DNA of 64,000 nucleotides from Euonymus europaeus (GCA_963580455.1 OY756957.1:23900501-23964500), one strand, 5' to 3'; positions 36,289 to 47,160 are shown, numbered from the stretch's first letter. Notes: generated by a model not told the origin, from the sequence alone. Made by a program: numbers and translations.

Positions 36289-36501
36289 GAGAAAGATAAA
36301 GAAAATTCAGAATTGAGGACCCCAGCTGTGGTGGAGGAAGAAACGGAGAGAGTTTATCGACCTACTGTACCTTATCCACACAGATTGAGAGTTGGGCAGA
36401 TGAACAAGCATCATACTGAGATTCAGGAAATTTTCAAGCAAGTGAAGCTCAATATTCCACTTTTAGATGCTATTTAGCAAATCCCTTCCTATGCTCAGTT
36501 C
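36289..36501 (+). pseudogene. Gag-pol junction with second nonsense codon
   Basis: The same frame as gag and pol stays open here except for TAG at 36475-36477. It reads VYRPTVPYPHRLRVGQ, QVKLNIPLLDAI (stop) QIPSYAQFLKDLCT, the typical Athila segment before the protease. So two single-base nonsense changes split an otherwise continuous gag-pol frame. Confidence 0.85.
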
Positions 36502-39500
36502 TTGAAGGACTTATGTACTGCTAAAAGGAAGGTGAATGTGACCAAGAAGTCCTTTTTGGTTGAAGAAGTTGGAGCTTTGATTATGAGTGATGCTCCTCAG
36601 AAGCTGCGGGATCCTGGCTCACCCACTATTTCCATTATGATAGGTGAGAGAAGGCTCGAGAATGCCTTACTTGATTTGGGGAGTAGTGTGAATTTGTTGC
36701 CATTATGGGTTTATGAGCAACTTAATATTGGAGAATTAAAGCAGACACCCATGCTTTTACAGATGGCAGACAGAACAGTCAAGAAACCAAAGGGAGTTGT
36801 GGAAGATGTCTTGGTGCAAGTGAACAAATTTTACTATCCTGTGGACTTTGTAGTCCTAGAGATGCCACACCCAACTTCCACTCTTGCTAGTGCTCCTATA
36901 ATTCTTGGGCGACCTTTCCTTGCCACCACTAATGCCTTGATCAATTGCAAAAGTGGAATGCTCAAGATTACTTTTGGCAATATGACTTTTGAGACTAATG
37001 TCTTCACTGCTTGCAAGATGCCTAGTGACTGTGACGATTCAGAGCTAGAAGCAGTAGATTGGGTTCAAAGCTTTAGCCCATCAGACTTATACGTTGTTCT
37101 TGATTCTGAGAGTATATATGAGGATACATATCCTAAGAAATCTAGCCAAGTTGATGATCTAGAAGATGACTTGGATGAATTTGCTCCTGTCACATCAGAG
37201 GAGTTCTCTGATATTGATGACTCTGCTGAGTTGGAGGATGTGAGCCACATTGGTAGATGGCGGGGACCAAACTTTGAGATTCTTGATCCACCAGAGGAGA
37301 TGAAGCCATCCATCGAGGAAACTCCTACTCTTGAGCTGAAAAAGCTTCCTGAAGATTTGAAGTATATTTTCCTTGGTCCAGAAGAGGGCACATTCCCTGT
37401 TGTCATTTCATCTAAGCTCACTTCTGTGCAAGAAGCCAGCTTGGTAGAAGTACTACAAAAGCACAAGGGAGCTATTGGCTGGACCATTGCAGACATCAAG
37501 GGTATTGACCCTAATATTTGTACTCACAGCATTTTTTTGGAGGGAGATCCTACACCAGTCAGAGATGCACAGAGGAGACTCAACCCCGCCGTGAAGGAAG
37601 TGGTGAAGAAGGAGGTTCTGAAGCTGTTAGCAGTTGGAATCATTTATCCTATCTCCGATAGTAAGTGGGTGAGTCCCACACAGGTAGTCCCTAAGAAATC
37701 TGGCTTAACTGTCATTGAAAATGCTTCAGGTGATTTAATTCCTACTAGGAAAGTGACTGGATGGCGCATGTGCATAGACTACCGAAAACTGAATTCGGTT
37801 AGTCGCAAAGACCATTTCCCATTGCCCTTTCTTGACCAAATTTTGGAAAAAGTTGCTGGAAATGAGTTTTATTGTTTTTTAGATGGTTTTTCTGGATATT
37901 ATCAAATTGCCATAGCTCCAGAGGACCAGGAAAAGACCACTTTCACTTACCCTTTTGGCACGTTTGCCTTTAGGAGGATGCCATTTGGCTTATGCAATGC
38001 CCCTGCCACATTTCAACGCTGCATGATGAGCATTTTTTTTGATATGCTTGAGGACATGTGTGAAGTGTTTATGGATGATTTTTCTGTGTTTGGATCCTCC
38101 TTTGATGTTTGCTTGAAAAATTTAAATGCTGTGCTGACTAGATGTGAAGAAAAGAATTTGTTACTTAATTGGGAAAAATGTCAGTTTATGGTGACTAGTG
38201 GGTTGGTACTTGGACATTTAGTGTCAAAACGTGGAATAGAGATCGATAGGGCTAAGATAGAATTGATTGCTCAGTTACCTATTCCTAGGAGTGTGAAGGA
38301 TATTCGATCTTTTCTTGGTCATGCCGGCTTTTACCGTCGTTTTATTCAAGGTTTTAGTGCTATCACCAAACCATTGTGTGCTTTATTGCAACATGATACT
38401 GAATTTGTCTGGTCTGATAAATGTCAATCTGCTTTTGAGACTCTAAAGAAACACTTGACAGTTGCTCCTATCATGCAATCTCCTAGGTGGGATTTACCAT
38501 TTGAACTTATGACCGATGCTAGTGATTATGCTCTAGGTGCTGTTTTAGGTCAAAGAATCGATGGTAAACCTTCTGTGATTTATTATGCAAGTAAGACATT
38601 GAACGATGCACAGAAAAATTACACCACCACTGAAAAGGAATTGCTTGCTGTTGTGTTTGCTTTAGATAAATTTCGTTCATATATCATTGGTTCTCCTGTC
38701 ACCATTTTTACTGACCACTCTGCTTTGAAGTATTTGTTGCAAAAGAAAGATGCTAAACCCAGGTTGATACGCTGGATCTTGCTGCTTCAAGAGTTTGACA
38801 TCACCATCAAGGACAAGAAAGGTGTCGAGAATGTGGTAGCTGACCACTTGTCTAGATTGCAGCTACCCGAGTCTCATATTTCTCCACCTTTGCATGATGA
38901 CTTTCCGGATGAGCATCTCTTTGCTGTGTCCCGTGCACCTTGGTTTGCAGATATTGTGAACTACCTTGTCTCTGAGCAGATACCTTCTCATTGGAACATT
39001 CAAGACAAGCGTAGGTTCCTTTCTGAGGTTCGCTTCTATTACTTCGACTCACCCTATCTTTTTAAATATTGTGCTGATCAGTTGGTGAGAAGATGTATTC
39101 CTGATGAAGAGTTTGCTTCTGTGTTTGAGTTTTGCCATTCTGGGGCTTGCGGAGGTCATTTTGCAGCCCAGAAAACTGTTGCAAAAATTTTACAAAGTGG
39201 ACTTTATTGGCCTACCATGTTTAAAGATGTTGTGTTGTGGTGTAAAGCATGTGAATCTTGTCAAAAACTTGGAAAAATCACAGCTAGGAACATGATGCCT
39301 CTTTCTCCCATATTGACCCTTGAAATCTTTGATTGTTGGGGAATTGATTTTATGGGGCCTTTTCCTGTTTCTAATGGTTATATGTATATCTTGCTTGCTG
39401 TTGATTATGTTTCCAAATGGGTAGAAGCTATACCATGTAGAACCAACGATCATAAGGTTGTACTTAAGTTCTTAAAAGATTTGTTTGCACGTTTTGGCAT

Positions 39501-40251
39501 GCGTAAGGCCATAATTAGTGATGGGGGTTCGCACTTTTGTAATAAACCTTTTCAGCATCTCATGAAGAAATATGGAGTGACTCACAAGGTCTCTACTCCA
39601 TATCACCCTCAAACTAATGGCCAAGCTGAATTGGCAAATAGAGAGATCAAGGTTATTCTTGAAAAGACAGTTCATCCTAATAGAAAGGATTGGTCTGATA
39701 AATTACTTGATGCTCTTTGGGCTTATAGAACTGCATTCAAAACCACTCTTGGCATGTCACCTTATCGTTTGGTTTATGGTCGTGCATGTCATTTGCCTGT
39801 TGAGATTCAACATCATGCTTTATGGGCTGTTAAAAAGATTAACCATTCACTTGATGATGCCCAAGGCTTGAGAAAGTTGCAGATTTCGGAGCTGGAAGAA
39901 GCAAGAAGGGAGGCATATGACAATGCCAAACTGTCCAAGGAGAGGATGAAAGCTTTGCATGACAAGAAGATCTTGGATAAACAGTTTTTCCCTGAGCAAG
40001 AAGTGCTTCTCTACAATTCTAGGCTCCATATTTTTCCAGGAAAGTTGAAGAGTCGTTGGAGTGGCACTTACATTGTCAAGAAGGTTCATTCCCATGGTGC
40101 TGTGGATATTTCCAATCCAAAGAATGGGACCACCTTCACTGTGAATGGACAAAGGCTCAAGCCATTCCTTGCTCCCTACGCACCCGAGGATGAGACACTC
40201 CTTCTACAGGATGTCCAGGGAGTACTCTCAACTTCTCCTGCTGTTATTTGA
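36502..40251 (+). CDS. Athila pol: protease, RT, RNase H, integrase (1,249 codons)
   Basis: An uninterrupted frame. Protease: ALLDLGSSVNLLP (active-site D-L-G) near residue 53. RT: VVPKKSG, CIDYRKLN, FLDGFSGYYQIAIAPEDQ, RRMPFGLCNAPATFQRCM, catalytic box VFMDDFSVFG. RNase H: MTDASDYALGAVLGQ, TTEKELLAVVFAL, FTDHSALKYLL. Integrase: zinc HHCC module (GGHFAAQKTV ... CKACESCQKLG), catalytic core with GIDFMGPFPVSNGYMYILLA, ISDGGSHFCN and STPYHPQTNGQAELANREIK (D, D, E). It ends in a chromodomain-less basic tail (LKSRWSGTYIVKKVHSHGAV). It lacks its own natural start because it is normally made as a gag-pol fusion. The length is normal for the lineage and no internal lesion is seen. Confidence 0.93.
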   Translation: MKDLCTAKRKVNVTKKSFLVEEVGALIMSDAPQKLRDPGSPTISIMIGERRLENALLDLGSSVNLLPLWVYEQLNIGELKQTPMLLQMADRTVKKPKGVVEDVLVQVNKFYYPVDFVVLEMPHPTSTLASAPIILGRPFLATTNALINCKSGMLKITFGNMTFETNVFTACKMPSDCDDSELEAVDWVQSFSPSDLYVVLDSESIYEDTYPKKSSQVDDLEDDLDEFAPVTSEEFSDIDDSAELEDVSHIGRWRGPNFEILDPPEEMKPSIEETPTLELKKLPEDLKYIFLGPEEGTFPVVISSKLTSVQEASLVEVLQKHKGAIGWTIADIKGIDPNICTHSIFLEGDPTPVRDAQRRLNPAVKEVVKKEVLKLLAVGIIYPISDSKWVSPTQVVPKKSGLTVIENASGDLIPTRKVTGWRMCIDYRKLNSVSRKDHFPLPFLDQILEKVAGNEFYCFLDGFSGYYQIAIAPEDQEKTTFTYPFGTFAFRRMPFGLCNAPATFQRCMMSIFFDMLEDMCEVFMDDFSVFGSSFDVCLKNLNAVLTRCEEKNLLLNWEKCQFMVTSGLVLGHLVSKRGIEIDRAKIELIAQLPIPRSVKDIRSFLGHAGFYRRFIQGFSAITKPLCALLQHDTEFVWSDKCQSAFETLKKHLTVAPIMQSPRWDLPFELMTDASDYALGAVLGQRIDGKPSVIYYASKTLNDAQKNYTTTEKELLAVVFALDKFRSYIIGSPVTIFTDHSALKYLLQKKDAKPRLIRWILLLQEFDITIKDKKGVENVVADHLSRLQLPESHISPPLHDDFPDEHLFAVSRAPWFADIVNYLVSEQIPSHWNIQDKRRFLSEVRFYYFDSPYLFKYCADQLVRRCIPDEEFASVFEFCHSGACGGHFAAQKTVAKILQSGLYWPTMFKDVVLWCKACESCQKLGKITARNMMPLSPILTLEIFDCWGIDFMGPFPVSNGYMYILLAVDYVSKWVEAIPCRTNDHKVVLKFLKDLFARFGMRKAIISDGGSHFCNKPFQHLMKKYGVTHKVSTPYHPQTNGQAELANREIKVILEKTVHPNRKDWSDKLLDALWAYRTAFKTTLGMSPYRLVYGRACHLPVEIQHHALWAVKKINHSLDDAQGLRKLQISELEEARREAYDNAKLSKERMKALHDKKILDKQFFPEQEVLLYNSRLHIFPGKLKSRWSGTYIVKKVHSHGAVDISNPKNGTTFTVNGQRLKPFLAPYAPEDETLLLQDVQGVLSTSPAVI

Positions 40252-41497
40252 TTATCCATATACCTAGTCATGGGGGTGCTGGTGTCGTGACATTACTCCG
40301 TTTGTTTGTGGTACTTTGGGAGTATTGTAGTCTTAGAACCACTTAGTGTTTTGCATTTGCATTGAATAATTACTTACTGTGCACCATTTTTGTTCGTTCC
40401 ATCCATGGAGACCATGTCTTACTCTAGTTGCGGGTGGGGGTGCCCAGTTTTTGTTTGGTTTAGTTTTTCAAAAGAAATTCAAAAATAAAAGTGTTTTTTT
40501 TTTAAAAAAAAAGAAGAAAAAATTCTGGAACTGTGTGTTGTGAAAAGCTTTGCATTGCTGTGATTCCTTGATTGTCCATGATGAAAAATATGAACTATGA
40601 CTTGTAGTGGGAGGCATATAAGATCCCTTGGATTGTGCTTGACTTTTTAATTTGTCTTGTTTTGAAGTTTGGACTATTTCTCTCTTCCCCTGAGCACATG
40701 ACCATGCGTCTTTGAAGTGTTGGATATTTAGAGAAGTTATGCTTAGTGTTAGTCTTTTGAATCTCACAAGCACTAGAACTCACTTGATAAACTCTTGAGG
40801 CGAAATCCTAGTTCACACTTTGACTGATGAGATGACATAAGGCCTTCTTTGGTCGTTTGAGCTTAATTTCAAGCCTACCATACCTTAAATATATCCCTAG
40901 TTGTTCCCTCCTAGCCAAATGTTAACCTTTTTCTTCAATACCTACATATGCACCTAGCTAAAAAAAAAAAAATTCCCCATACATCACCCACACAATTGGA
41001 TATACATGTTTTTTGTGTGATGCTCGTGCATATCATCATGCATATGGGTTGAGTGATTTGTAGATATATGAGTTATGAGTTTATGGTGCATTTTGTAAGA
41101 TGTTGCTTGCTTTGTAAAAAAAAAAAAGAAGAAAAAAAAAAGCAAAATAAGACAACAACCTTTAAATGGAAATATCCAAGTTTGCAATATATGTATAGAG
41201 TGAGAAGGTTGCATGCCACCAATAAAGCCAATATGGCACATATATACAAGAAGAAAAAAAAGAGAGAAAAAAAAGAAATAGAAAAAGAGAAAAAAAAGGT
41301 AAGTGAGTGTGAAAAAGGTGAGTTGGGACTACTTTGGGGTATATGTGCATGCATGCATATGTATGACCATTGTTACATTAACATGTATATTTGACTTGTG
41401 GTTTAAGCCTAAAAATTCCATTTCGACATACCCATAGCCTCAACCTACGTTACATGCTTATAAAGTCCTATTGGATCATTGGTTGTGTGTTGGGCTA
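40252..41497. other. Athila 3' spacer, first part
   Basis: Non-coding, with A runs (40489-40520, 41116-41145, 41250-41300) and no recognisable envelope-like frame. It continues at 45042 beyond the nested hAT. Confidence 0.75.
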
Positions 41498-44400
41498 CAG
41501 TGGCGTTCCTGAGATTTGGGGGGCCCTGGGCGAACTCTTCGAAAAGGGCCCCTCTTAAAATGCTATAGTATATCTTAAAAAAAATTTGACTATAAGGTAT
41601 AATATTATTCAAATATGGCTCTTCTAGCATTTTGAGATGCAAAATCATTAATTACAGTGGTATAATCAATCTTTTCCGCTAAATTACTTTCAATAGATAA
41701 CATTGCTAACCCATTTAACCTTTCTTGTGACATGGTAGATCGAAGGTATGACTTTATTAACTTCAACTTTGAAAAGCTTCGCTCGCCAGAGGCAACTGTA
41801 ACTGGAATAGTCAACAATATTCGATATGCAATCCATGTATTTGGGAAACCACCCTCCAATGTTTCCAAATGATTTAATACTTCAATTGGCTTGTTTACTT
41901 CTGCAGGTAAAAGAGTACACAAAACTTTTAATTCTAAAGATAAATCTCTTCCATCAATGTCATAAAGTGTGTCATGCTTCAGAAAATCCTCAAGTTTAAT
42001 ACAATACGAGATCAAACTTTCAAAATCAATAGATTGCAACTTCTTCAAGTCAAATAAAAATCCAAAAGTTTCTCCATATAACTCAAATTGTTCAAACCTA
42101 GTTTTAAAAGAAGAAATAGATTTATCTATTACATAAAGAAAGTAGTCAACTTTGAATGATCCTTCAGCTGAGCGTATTAGATCTTCACTATTAATCTCAT
42201 CAAATTGTCTTTTTCTTCGAATGATACGTTTTGTTCTAAAAATTGGTTCAATACCCATTTCACTAGCTACTTCTTTAGCTTCAATCATAGCATCATTAAA
42301 TCCAGTTTCCCTATATTGTTCAAAAAATGAGACGAGTCCGCTTAGTTTTTCTATAGCTACCTTAATATCCATATCTTCCGCTTGAAGGGTTTTGCTAATA
42401 GTATTGACAGCAAACAACACATTATGCCAAATTATAATGCCCACTAAAAACTCAAAACTCTCAATTTCATTTGTAGCTAAGGATTGAGCTTCACTCTTTG
42501 TTTTAGGATCTTCACTATTACTTGCTAAGTCAATTAAAGCATCTCTAATTTGTGGAGTTTGATAACGTATTGCTTTAACACTTTCAACACGACTTTCCCA
42601 ACGTGTTTGAGAAAATGGCTTAAGTGTAAGATTTTTCACATAATGTGTCAAAACATTCCACCGTTTTGTAGATGATGCAAACAATGAATATATGCGTTGT
42701 ACAACTCCAAAGAAAGATATAGCTTTCTCACAAGAGTTGCCCATATCACAAAGAACAAGATTTAGACTATGACAACCACATGGTGTATAAAATGCTCTAG
42801 GATTCTCCATAAGTAGCCTATTTTGAACACCTTTATGTTTTCCTTTCATATTTGATCCATTGTCATATCCTTGTCCTCTTATGTCATCAATATTAAGACC
42901 ATAATCTTTAAGAACATCTTTAAGAATATTAAAAAGACCAAGCCCTGTTGTATCATCTACCTTTAGAAATTGAATAAAAAATTCTTCGACTTTAATTGGT
43001 TTCATAGAAACGTCTACACATCGCAATATAAGAGACATTTGTTCATCATGACTTATATCAGGAGTACAATCAAGAATTACAGAATAATATTTTGCTTGCT
43101 TTACCTTTGCTATAATTGTACATTTAATCTCATTTGCTAAGAGTAGGATCAACTCATTTTGAATCTTTGGACTAAGGTAATGGTAATGGATTGATTTATT
43201 TTTAACACGTTGAAGATGTTCTTGTATGATTGGATCAAACTCTCCAAGCATCTCAATAAAACCTAAAAGGTTTCCATTCTTCCCTTCATAAAGCTTCTCC
43301 CTATGACCACGGAATGCTAAATTATTTCTAGCAAGAGTTTTTACAAGGGCTATTATCCTCAATAATACTTGTTTCCAATGTTCTTTCTCCTTGTCTATTT
43401 GTTCTTGCACACTCTTATCAATTGTTTCTTTTTTTTTCAACCTTATTTGCAATTCCATCCATTTACTCATGCAAACTAAATGTTCACTACTAGTTTCATG
43501 AGCTTTTATTCGATCACTAAGATGCTTCCAATCATTATACCCATCCGTAGTCAAATGGGAAGTGTTTTGGTCTTGCTTGAATAACTTACAACAAAAGCAA
43601 AAGACTTTGTGTTTAGATAATGAATATACAAGCCATTTCCTATCTTGTTTCTCTCCATTCAATAACACTCGTTCATAGTGATTAGATGAAAAATGTCTAC
43701 CATTTTTATCAACACAAAAATCAACATCAAAAATTCTAATTGGACCTTTTTCTACAATTAAGTCTCTAAATTTTATATCAATAACATTCCAATTTCCGGG
43801 ATCATAAATATTTATAGGCCCAAATTCTAATTCTTCCTCACCTATAGGTTGATTTGTTTCCTCTTCAAATTGATCATTCTCAACGACATCATCAATCAAT
43901 AATGGTTGATTTGTTTCTTCTTCAACTATATTAGATATGGAATCCTCCTTTTGTTTATTAGCCATAAATTTATCAAGAGATCCCGCAAGAGACCGAATAA
44001 GTTCTTCATCTTTTTTTTTTTCCTTTTCTCATATCCAGACATATACTTTCTACTACTCATTATGCTTAAATTGATAAATTAATTATCAATTAAACAATGA
44101 AATCAACTAATCAAGATTAATTAACTAAGGGACAAGGAAGCACCAGCAGCAATAGGCCAATAGCAAATCAAAGACTCAAAGTAATCAACTATTAACAAGT
44201 CAACAAGATAACAATTAAGTGATTAACTAATCCAATAAATCAAGACAAGGCACTGGCAGCAATTAACAAATCAACTAAATGACTAATCAATTAACATTTA
44301 ACCAATGAGACAATGACTACTGAGGAATTGAGGCAGAGGAACAAAAACACCTGTCGGCTGAGACTTGAGACCAAGCACAAGCAGCTCCAGCTGAGGCAGC

Positions 44401-45033
44401 TTTCCAGTAGTAGCAGTGTAGCAAAGCAGGCAGCAAGCACCGCTGGTCCGCTGGTCGCCTCTCGCTCCCGCCTCACCTCAGTCAGTGGTTGGTCCGCAAC
44501 GCGCACACACACTGCACGTCTGGCGTTTACAACTAGCAAAGGCTGCTGGCTGCAAGTAGAGTGTAGAGAGACGTTGGATTGGACAGAACAGAGTCACAGA
44601 GTAGAGATTGGATTCTTGGAGAATGGAGAGTGGAGATGATTAGACGAGAGAGGGAGATGAAGATGTAAATCAAAATTAGGGCTAGTGAGAAATTGGGCCT
44701 TGTAAATAATTTTTGATTTGAAATTGGAGGCCCAATTTTAAATATAAAAAAGTGGGTGTTTGGACTTGAAATTGGAGGCCCAATTTTAAGTATAAAAATG
44801 GGCAAAAAAAAAGAAGTGAAGATGTTGAATGAGAGGCTCGAAACACTTACCTCAAAATCAAAAATCACCTACTGTGCCGCTGGACTACATGTGAATTAAG
44901 AGTATAATGTATGTAAAAACTAAATTTTATACATATATTAAAAATATATTAGTATTAAAAAAAAAATTGGGGCCCTCCGATTTTGGGGGCCCTGGGCGGC
45001 CGCCCCTGTCGCCCCTGCCCAGGGCCGCCCCTG
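41498..45033 (-). mobile_element. hAT transposon nested in the Athila spacer
   Basis: The element is 3,536 bp. Its plus-strand left end is CAGTGGCGTTCCTGAG; the right end is the inverse of CAGGGGCGGCCCTGGG. It is flanked by perfect 8-bp duplications TTGGGCTA (41490-41497 and 45034-45041), the hAT hallmark. A long transposase frame runs on the minus strand. The 5' end (about 44990-45033) contains a tandem of three CAGGGGCGRC-like units. Because it sits inside a young Athila copy, it is younger still. Confidence 0.95.
41605..43965 (-). CDS. hAT transposase, TTF zinc finger/DUF4371 type (786 codons)
   Basis: A DNA transposase of the hAT superfamily, similar to plant proteins annotated as zinc finger MYM-type protein 1-like. 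Domains in order: acidic N terminus; TTF-type zinc finger around residues 105-180 (KHKVFCFCCKLFKQ, H-x-x-SSEH); DUF4371 RNase H-like catalytic region (residues about 230-500; YYSVILDCTPDISHDEQMSL, GQGYDNGSNMKGKHKGVQ, PCGCHSLNLVLCD); C-terminal dimerisation domain (TVASGERSFSKLKLIKSYLR, SQERLNGLAMLSIE). The ATG at 43965 is the first in this frame. An upstream ATG at 44058-44060 begins a typical lysine-rich family N terminus but is one base out of frame because of an 11-base A run (minus strand, about 44011-44021). Confidence 0.92.
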   Translation of the reverse strand: MANKQKEDSISNIVEEETNQPLLIDDVVENDQFEEETNQPIGEEELEFGPINIYDPGNWNVIDIKFRDLIVEKGPIRIFDVDFCVDKNGRHFSSNHYERVLLNGEKQDRKWLVYSLSKHKVFCFCCKLFKQDQNTSHLTTDGYNDWKHLSDRIKAHETSSEHLVCMSKWMELQIRLKKKETIDKSVQEQIDKEKEHWKQVLLRIIALVKTLARNNLAFRGHREKLYEGKNGNLLGFIEMLGEFDPIIQEHLQRVKNKSIHYHYLSPKIQNELILLLANEIKCTIIAKVKQAKYYSVILDCTPDISHDEQMSLILRCVDVSMKPIKVEEFFIQFLKVDDTTGLGLFNILKDVLKDYGLNIDDIRGQGYDNGSNMKGKHKGVQNRLLMENPRAFYTPCGCHSLNLVLCDMGNSCEKAISFFGVVQRIYSLFASSTKRWNVLTHYVKNLTLKPFSQTRWESRVESVKAIRYQTPQIRDALIDLASNSEDPKTKSEAQSLATNEIESFEFLVGIIIWHNVLFAVNTISKTLQAEDMDIKVAIEKLSGLVSFFEQYRETGFNDAMIEAKEVASEMGIEPIFRTKRIIRRKRQFDEINSEDLIRSAEGSFKVDYFLYVIDKSISSFKTRFEQFELYGETFGFLFDLKKLQSIDFESLISYCIKLEDFLKHDTLYDIDGRDLSLELKVLCTLLPAEVNKPIEVLNHLETLEGGFPNTWIAYRILLTIPVTVASGERSFSKLKLIKSYLRSTMSQERLNGLAMLSIESNLAEKIDYTTVINDFASQNARRAIFE

Positions 45034-45041
45034 TTGGGCTA

Positions 45042-45438
45042 CATTAGTGGAGAGAAGTTTTGAGAAGTGAGCATATGGCGACTTGAACTTCATGTTAGAG
45101 ATTCATTTGATGAACCACTTTTGCATTTTCTAATCTTGATTGATGGCATGGATGTTCCAAGTGGTCATTCACACACACACTTGAGAATGGTTCGGGTTCA
45201 GGATGAAGCAACCTTTTTAGTTAAAATCAATACTAGGTTGAGATTTGTGCTTCCTTACATCTTTGTCATGTGTTCATTCTGAGGGTTAAACATTTAGGGA
45301 AGAACTTATCAATGCATGCTTACAGTCACACATGTTCCTAACAACTTGTTTTAAAAGTCAAATTTTTCCTCCTAAAATTCATCCCAAATTATTTTCACTA
45401 TTTTGCTCGAGGACTAGCAAAATGCTAGTTGGGGGTTG
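45042..45438. other. Athila 3' spacer, second part, with polypurine tract
   Basis: Non-coding. The stretch gctagttgggggttg at about 45424-45438 directly precedes the 3' LTR and is the plus-strand primer (polypurine tract) position; its GTTGGGGG core is typical of this lineage. Confidence 0.8.
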
Positions 45439-46920
45439 TGATTGGGATGAGATTTTGTATATTTTTTGTGGAGTTTGGAAGAAGAAAAGTTGAGATTTAA
45501 TGCTTAAAAGCCACATTTTAGGTTTGAGTTGCCGAAATCCGTGTTAATGAGCCAATGCAAAATTTAACACTTTGACATAGTCATTTTAGGTGTTTTGTAG
45601 TAGTTCAAGTTGGTTTGGTAGCTTAGAGATTTGAAATCCAAGTTTTGGCCATAATGGCTAAAAGTTGTGGAAATGCTATCTCTTAAGAATTTGGGTTTTA
45701 ATGTGCCGGATTCGGTTCTATCAACCTAAAATTGGTTTTGACACTTGTTGAAGTTTGCTTCAGTCATATATGACTTGTGTGCATGGTTCTCGCAGCCCCC
45801 GGATCAACCGGGATTATTTTGGAAGAGTCGGAAGTCATAAGCACTGTTACTGGACAGTCTGCGCACAAAGGTTTGCATCAACTTTTGAGGATGAAGATGA
45901 TCGAATTTGAAGAAACTTTCTTCTACAAAGTTGACGTAGACATCCAGATCTTTCCAACGAGTATTCATACGAATAAATCCATCAAGAATTGGAGACTGTG
46001 GAAATTAAAGAAGTTGCTGTCAAATTCCAGTTTTTGGCAATCTGCTGCATAATTTGTTTTTGCTGCCAACTTAAGGGTATTTCGGGTTTTTATGATTTTT
46101 AGTCAATTTTTGAAGGGCAAACTTGTCTAAATGCCTTTTCAACCAATGGGATTTATTTGTATAAGGTTAGGATGATATTTTAACACATGTACAAGGGTTT
46201 TAGAGGGCTCTAGACCTCATTCTTAAAACAACTCTCATTTTGGCCGAAAATTACATTCTCTCTTAGGGTTTTCATTCTCTTGCCTTGTTCTTCATTTTGG
46301 TTCTTTGTTGGAGTTCGAAAATCACATTCAAGAAGATTGCTAGGTGTTTTGGAGACCCAACCAACTAGAAGAAGAAGTTTTTCCTCCTTGTAGAGCTTGA
46401 GAAGAGCCCAAGTTGGATTAGCTTCAACCTCTCTTTGTAGATTGGAAGGCCACTTTGCCTCAACATTCGATATTGGATTTGACTTCTAAACTCTCTTTGC
46501 TTATTGTTTTTGCATTTTATTTATCGCATTTCGATTCATAGTTTTTAGTTCAATCTTCTTGTGTTTTGTTATTCCGATTTAGCTTCCGCTTTAACGATAT
46601 ATGCCATGTTTAGTTGTGTTGATTTTGATTTCAATTTTCTGCAGTAGCTTAGTTTCCATTTCCATTTCATATATTGCATATTAGGGTTTAGTCCATCAAT
46701 CACCCAAAGAGGAAAACCGAATCTAACCAATGGTTAGTGCAATTTTGCCATCACTTGTATTGTGAATACCATATTTAATTAAGTAATTAGGTTAATAATC
46801 CATAGACCCAAGCCGAAACCAAAAGTCTTTGTGAGACGATTTGGGATTCACTCCTATTATTACTTTGACAATCCTACACTTGGGAAAGCATTAATCCACT
46901 TACTAGTTTTTGGTGAGTCA
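45439..46920 (+). repeat. 3' LTR (1,482 bp)
   Basis: Nearly identical to the 5' LTR (about eight substitutions and four indels by eye). It has the 23-bp segment absent from the 5' LTR. It ends GTGAGTCA at 46920, followed by GCCAT. Confidence 0.95.
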
Positions 46921-47160
46921 GCCATTCATCCCTAATTCATCCACTTTCCTGCAAATTAAGGGAACAAATCAAATGTGAAACAAAATCAATAAAAATCTGC
47001 TTAAAATTATGCAGCAATATAGCAGCAGTTGCTGTCCAAGTTCTTTTGTAGCAGAAGCTGCTTTATTTTAAACCAAAAACAGGGCTCCATTAGCCTCAAA
47101 TAATACAAATACAGCTGCAACAAGTTATTGCCACGTTAAAATAATATACATATAACGCGC

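Larger units (their letters stand above)
33076..46920 (+). mobile_element. Athila-type Ty3/gypsy retrotransposon with both LTRs
   Basis: A 13,845-bp unit, about 10.3 kb without the nested hAT. The LTRs begin TGATTGGG and end GTGAGTCA. The flanking 5-mers ACCAT (33071-33075) and GCCAT (46921-46925) match at 4 of 5. Order: LTR, tRNA-Asp-type primer site, gag, protease, RT, RNase H, integrase, a long 3' spacer, polypurine tract, LTR. Gag and RT motifs (YQHLTDFELACTTF; PTRKVTGWRMCIDYRKLN) place it in the Athila lineage. The 3' spacer, where some relatives carry an envelope-like frame, has no such frame here. The LTRs differ by about eight substitutions, so insertion was recent. Confidence 0.93.

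Noticed and set aside
36834..39871. Several antisense and shifted frames inside Athila pol
   Set aside because: Shadows of the 1,249-codon pol frame.
40468..41394. Possible envelope-like frame after Athila pol
   Set aside because: Only short frames across A-rich runs, without a signal peptide or recognisable transmembrane layout.
44313..44639. A 108-codon plus-strand frame in the hAT element
   Set aside because: It lies in the non-coding 5' region of the transposon, opposite to the transposase strand, with no domain.
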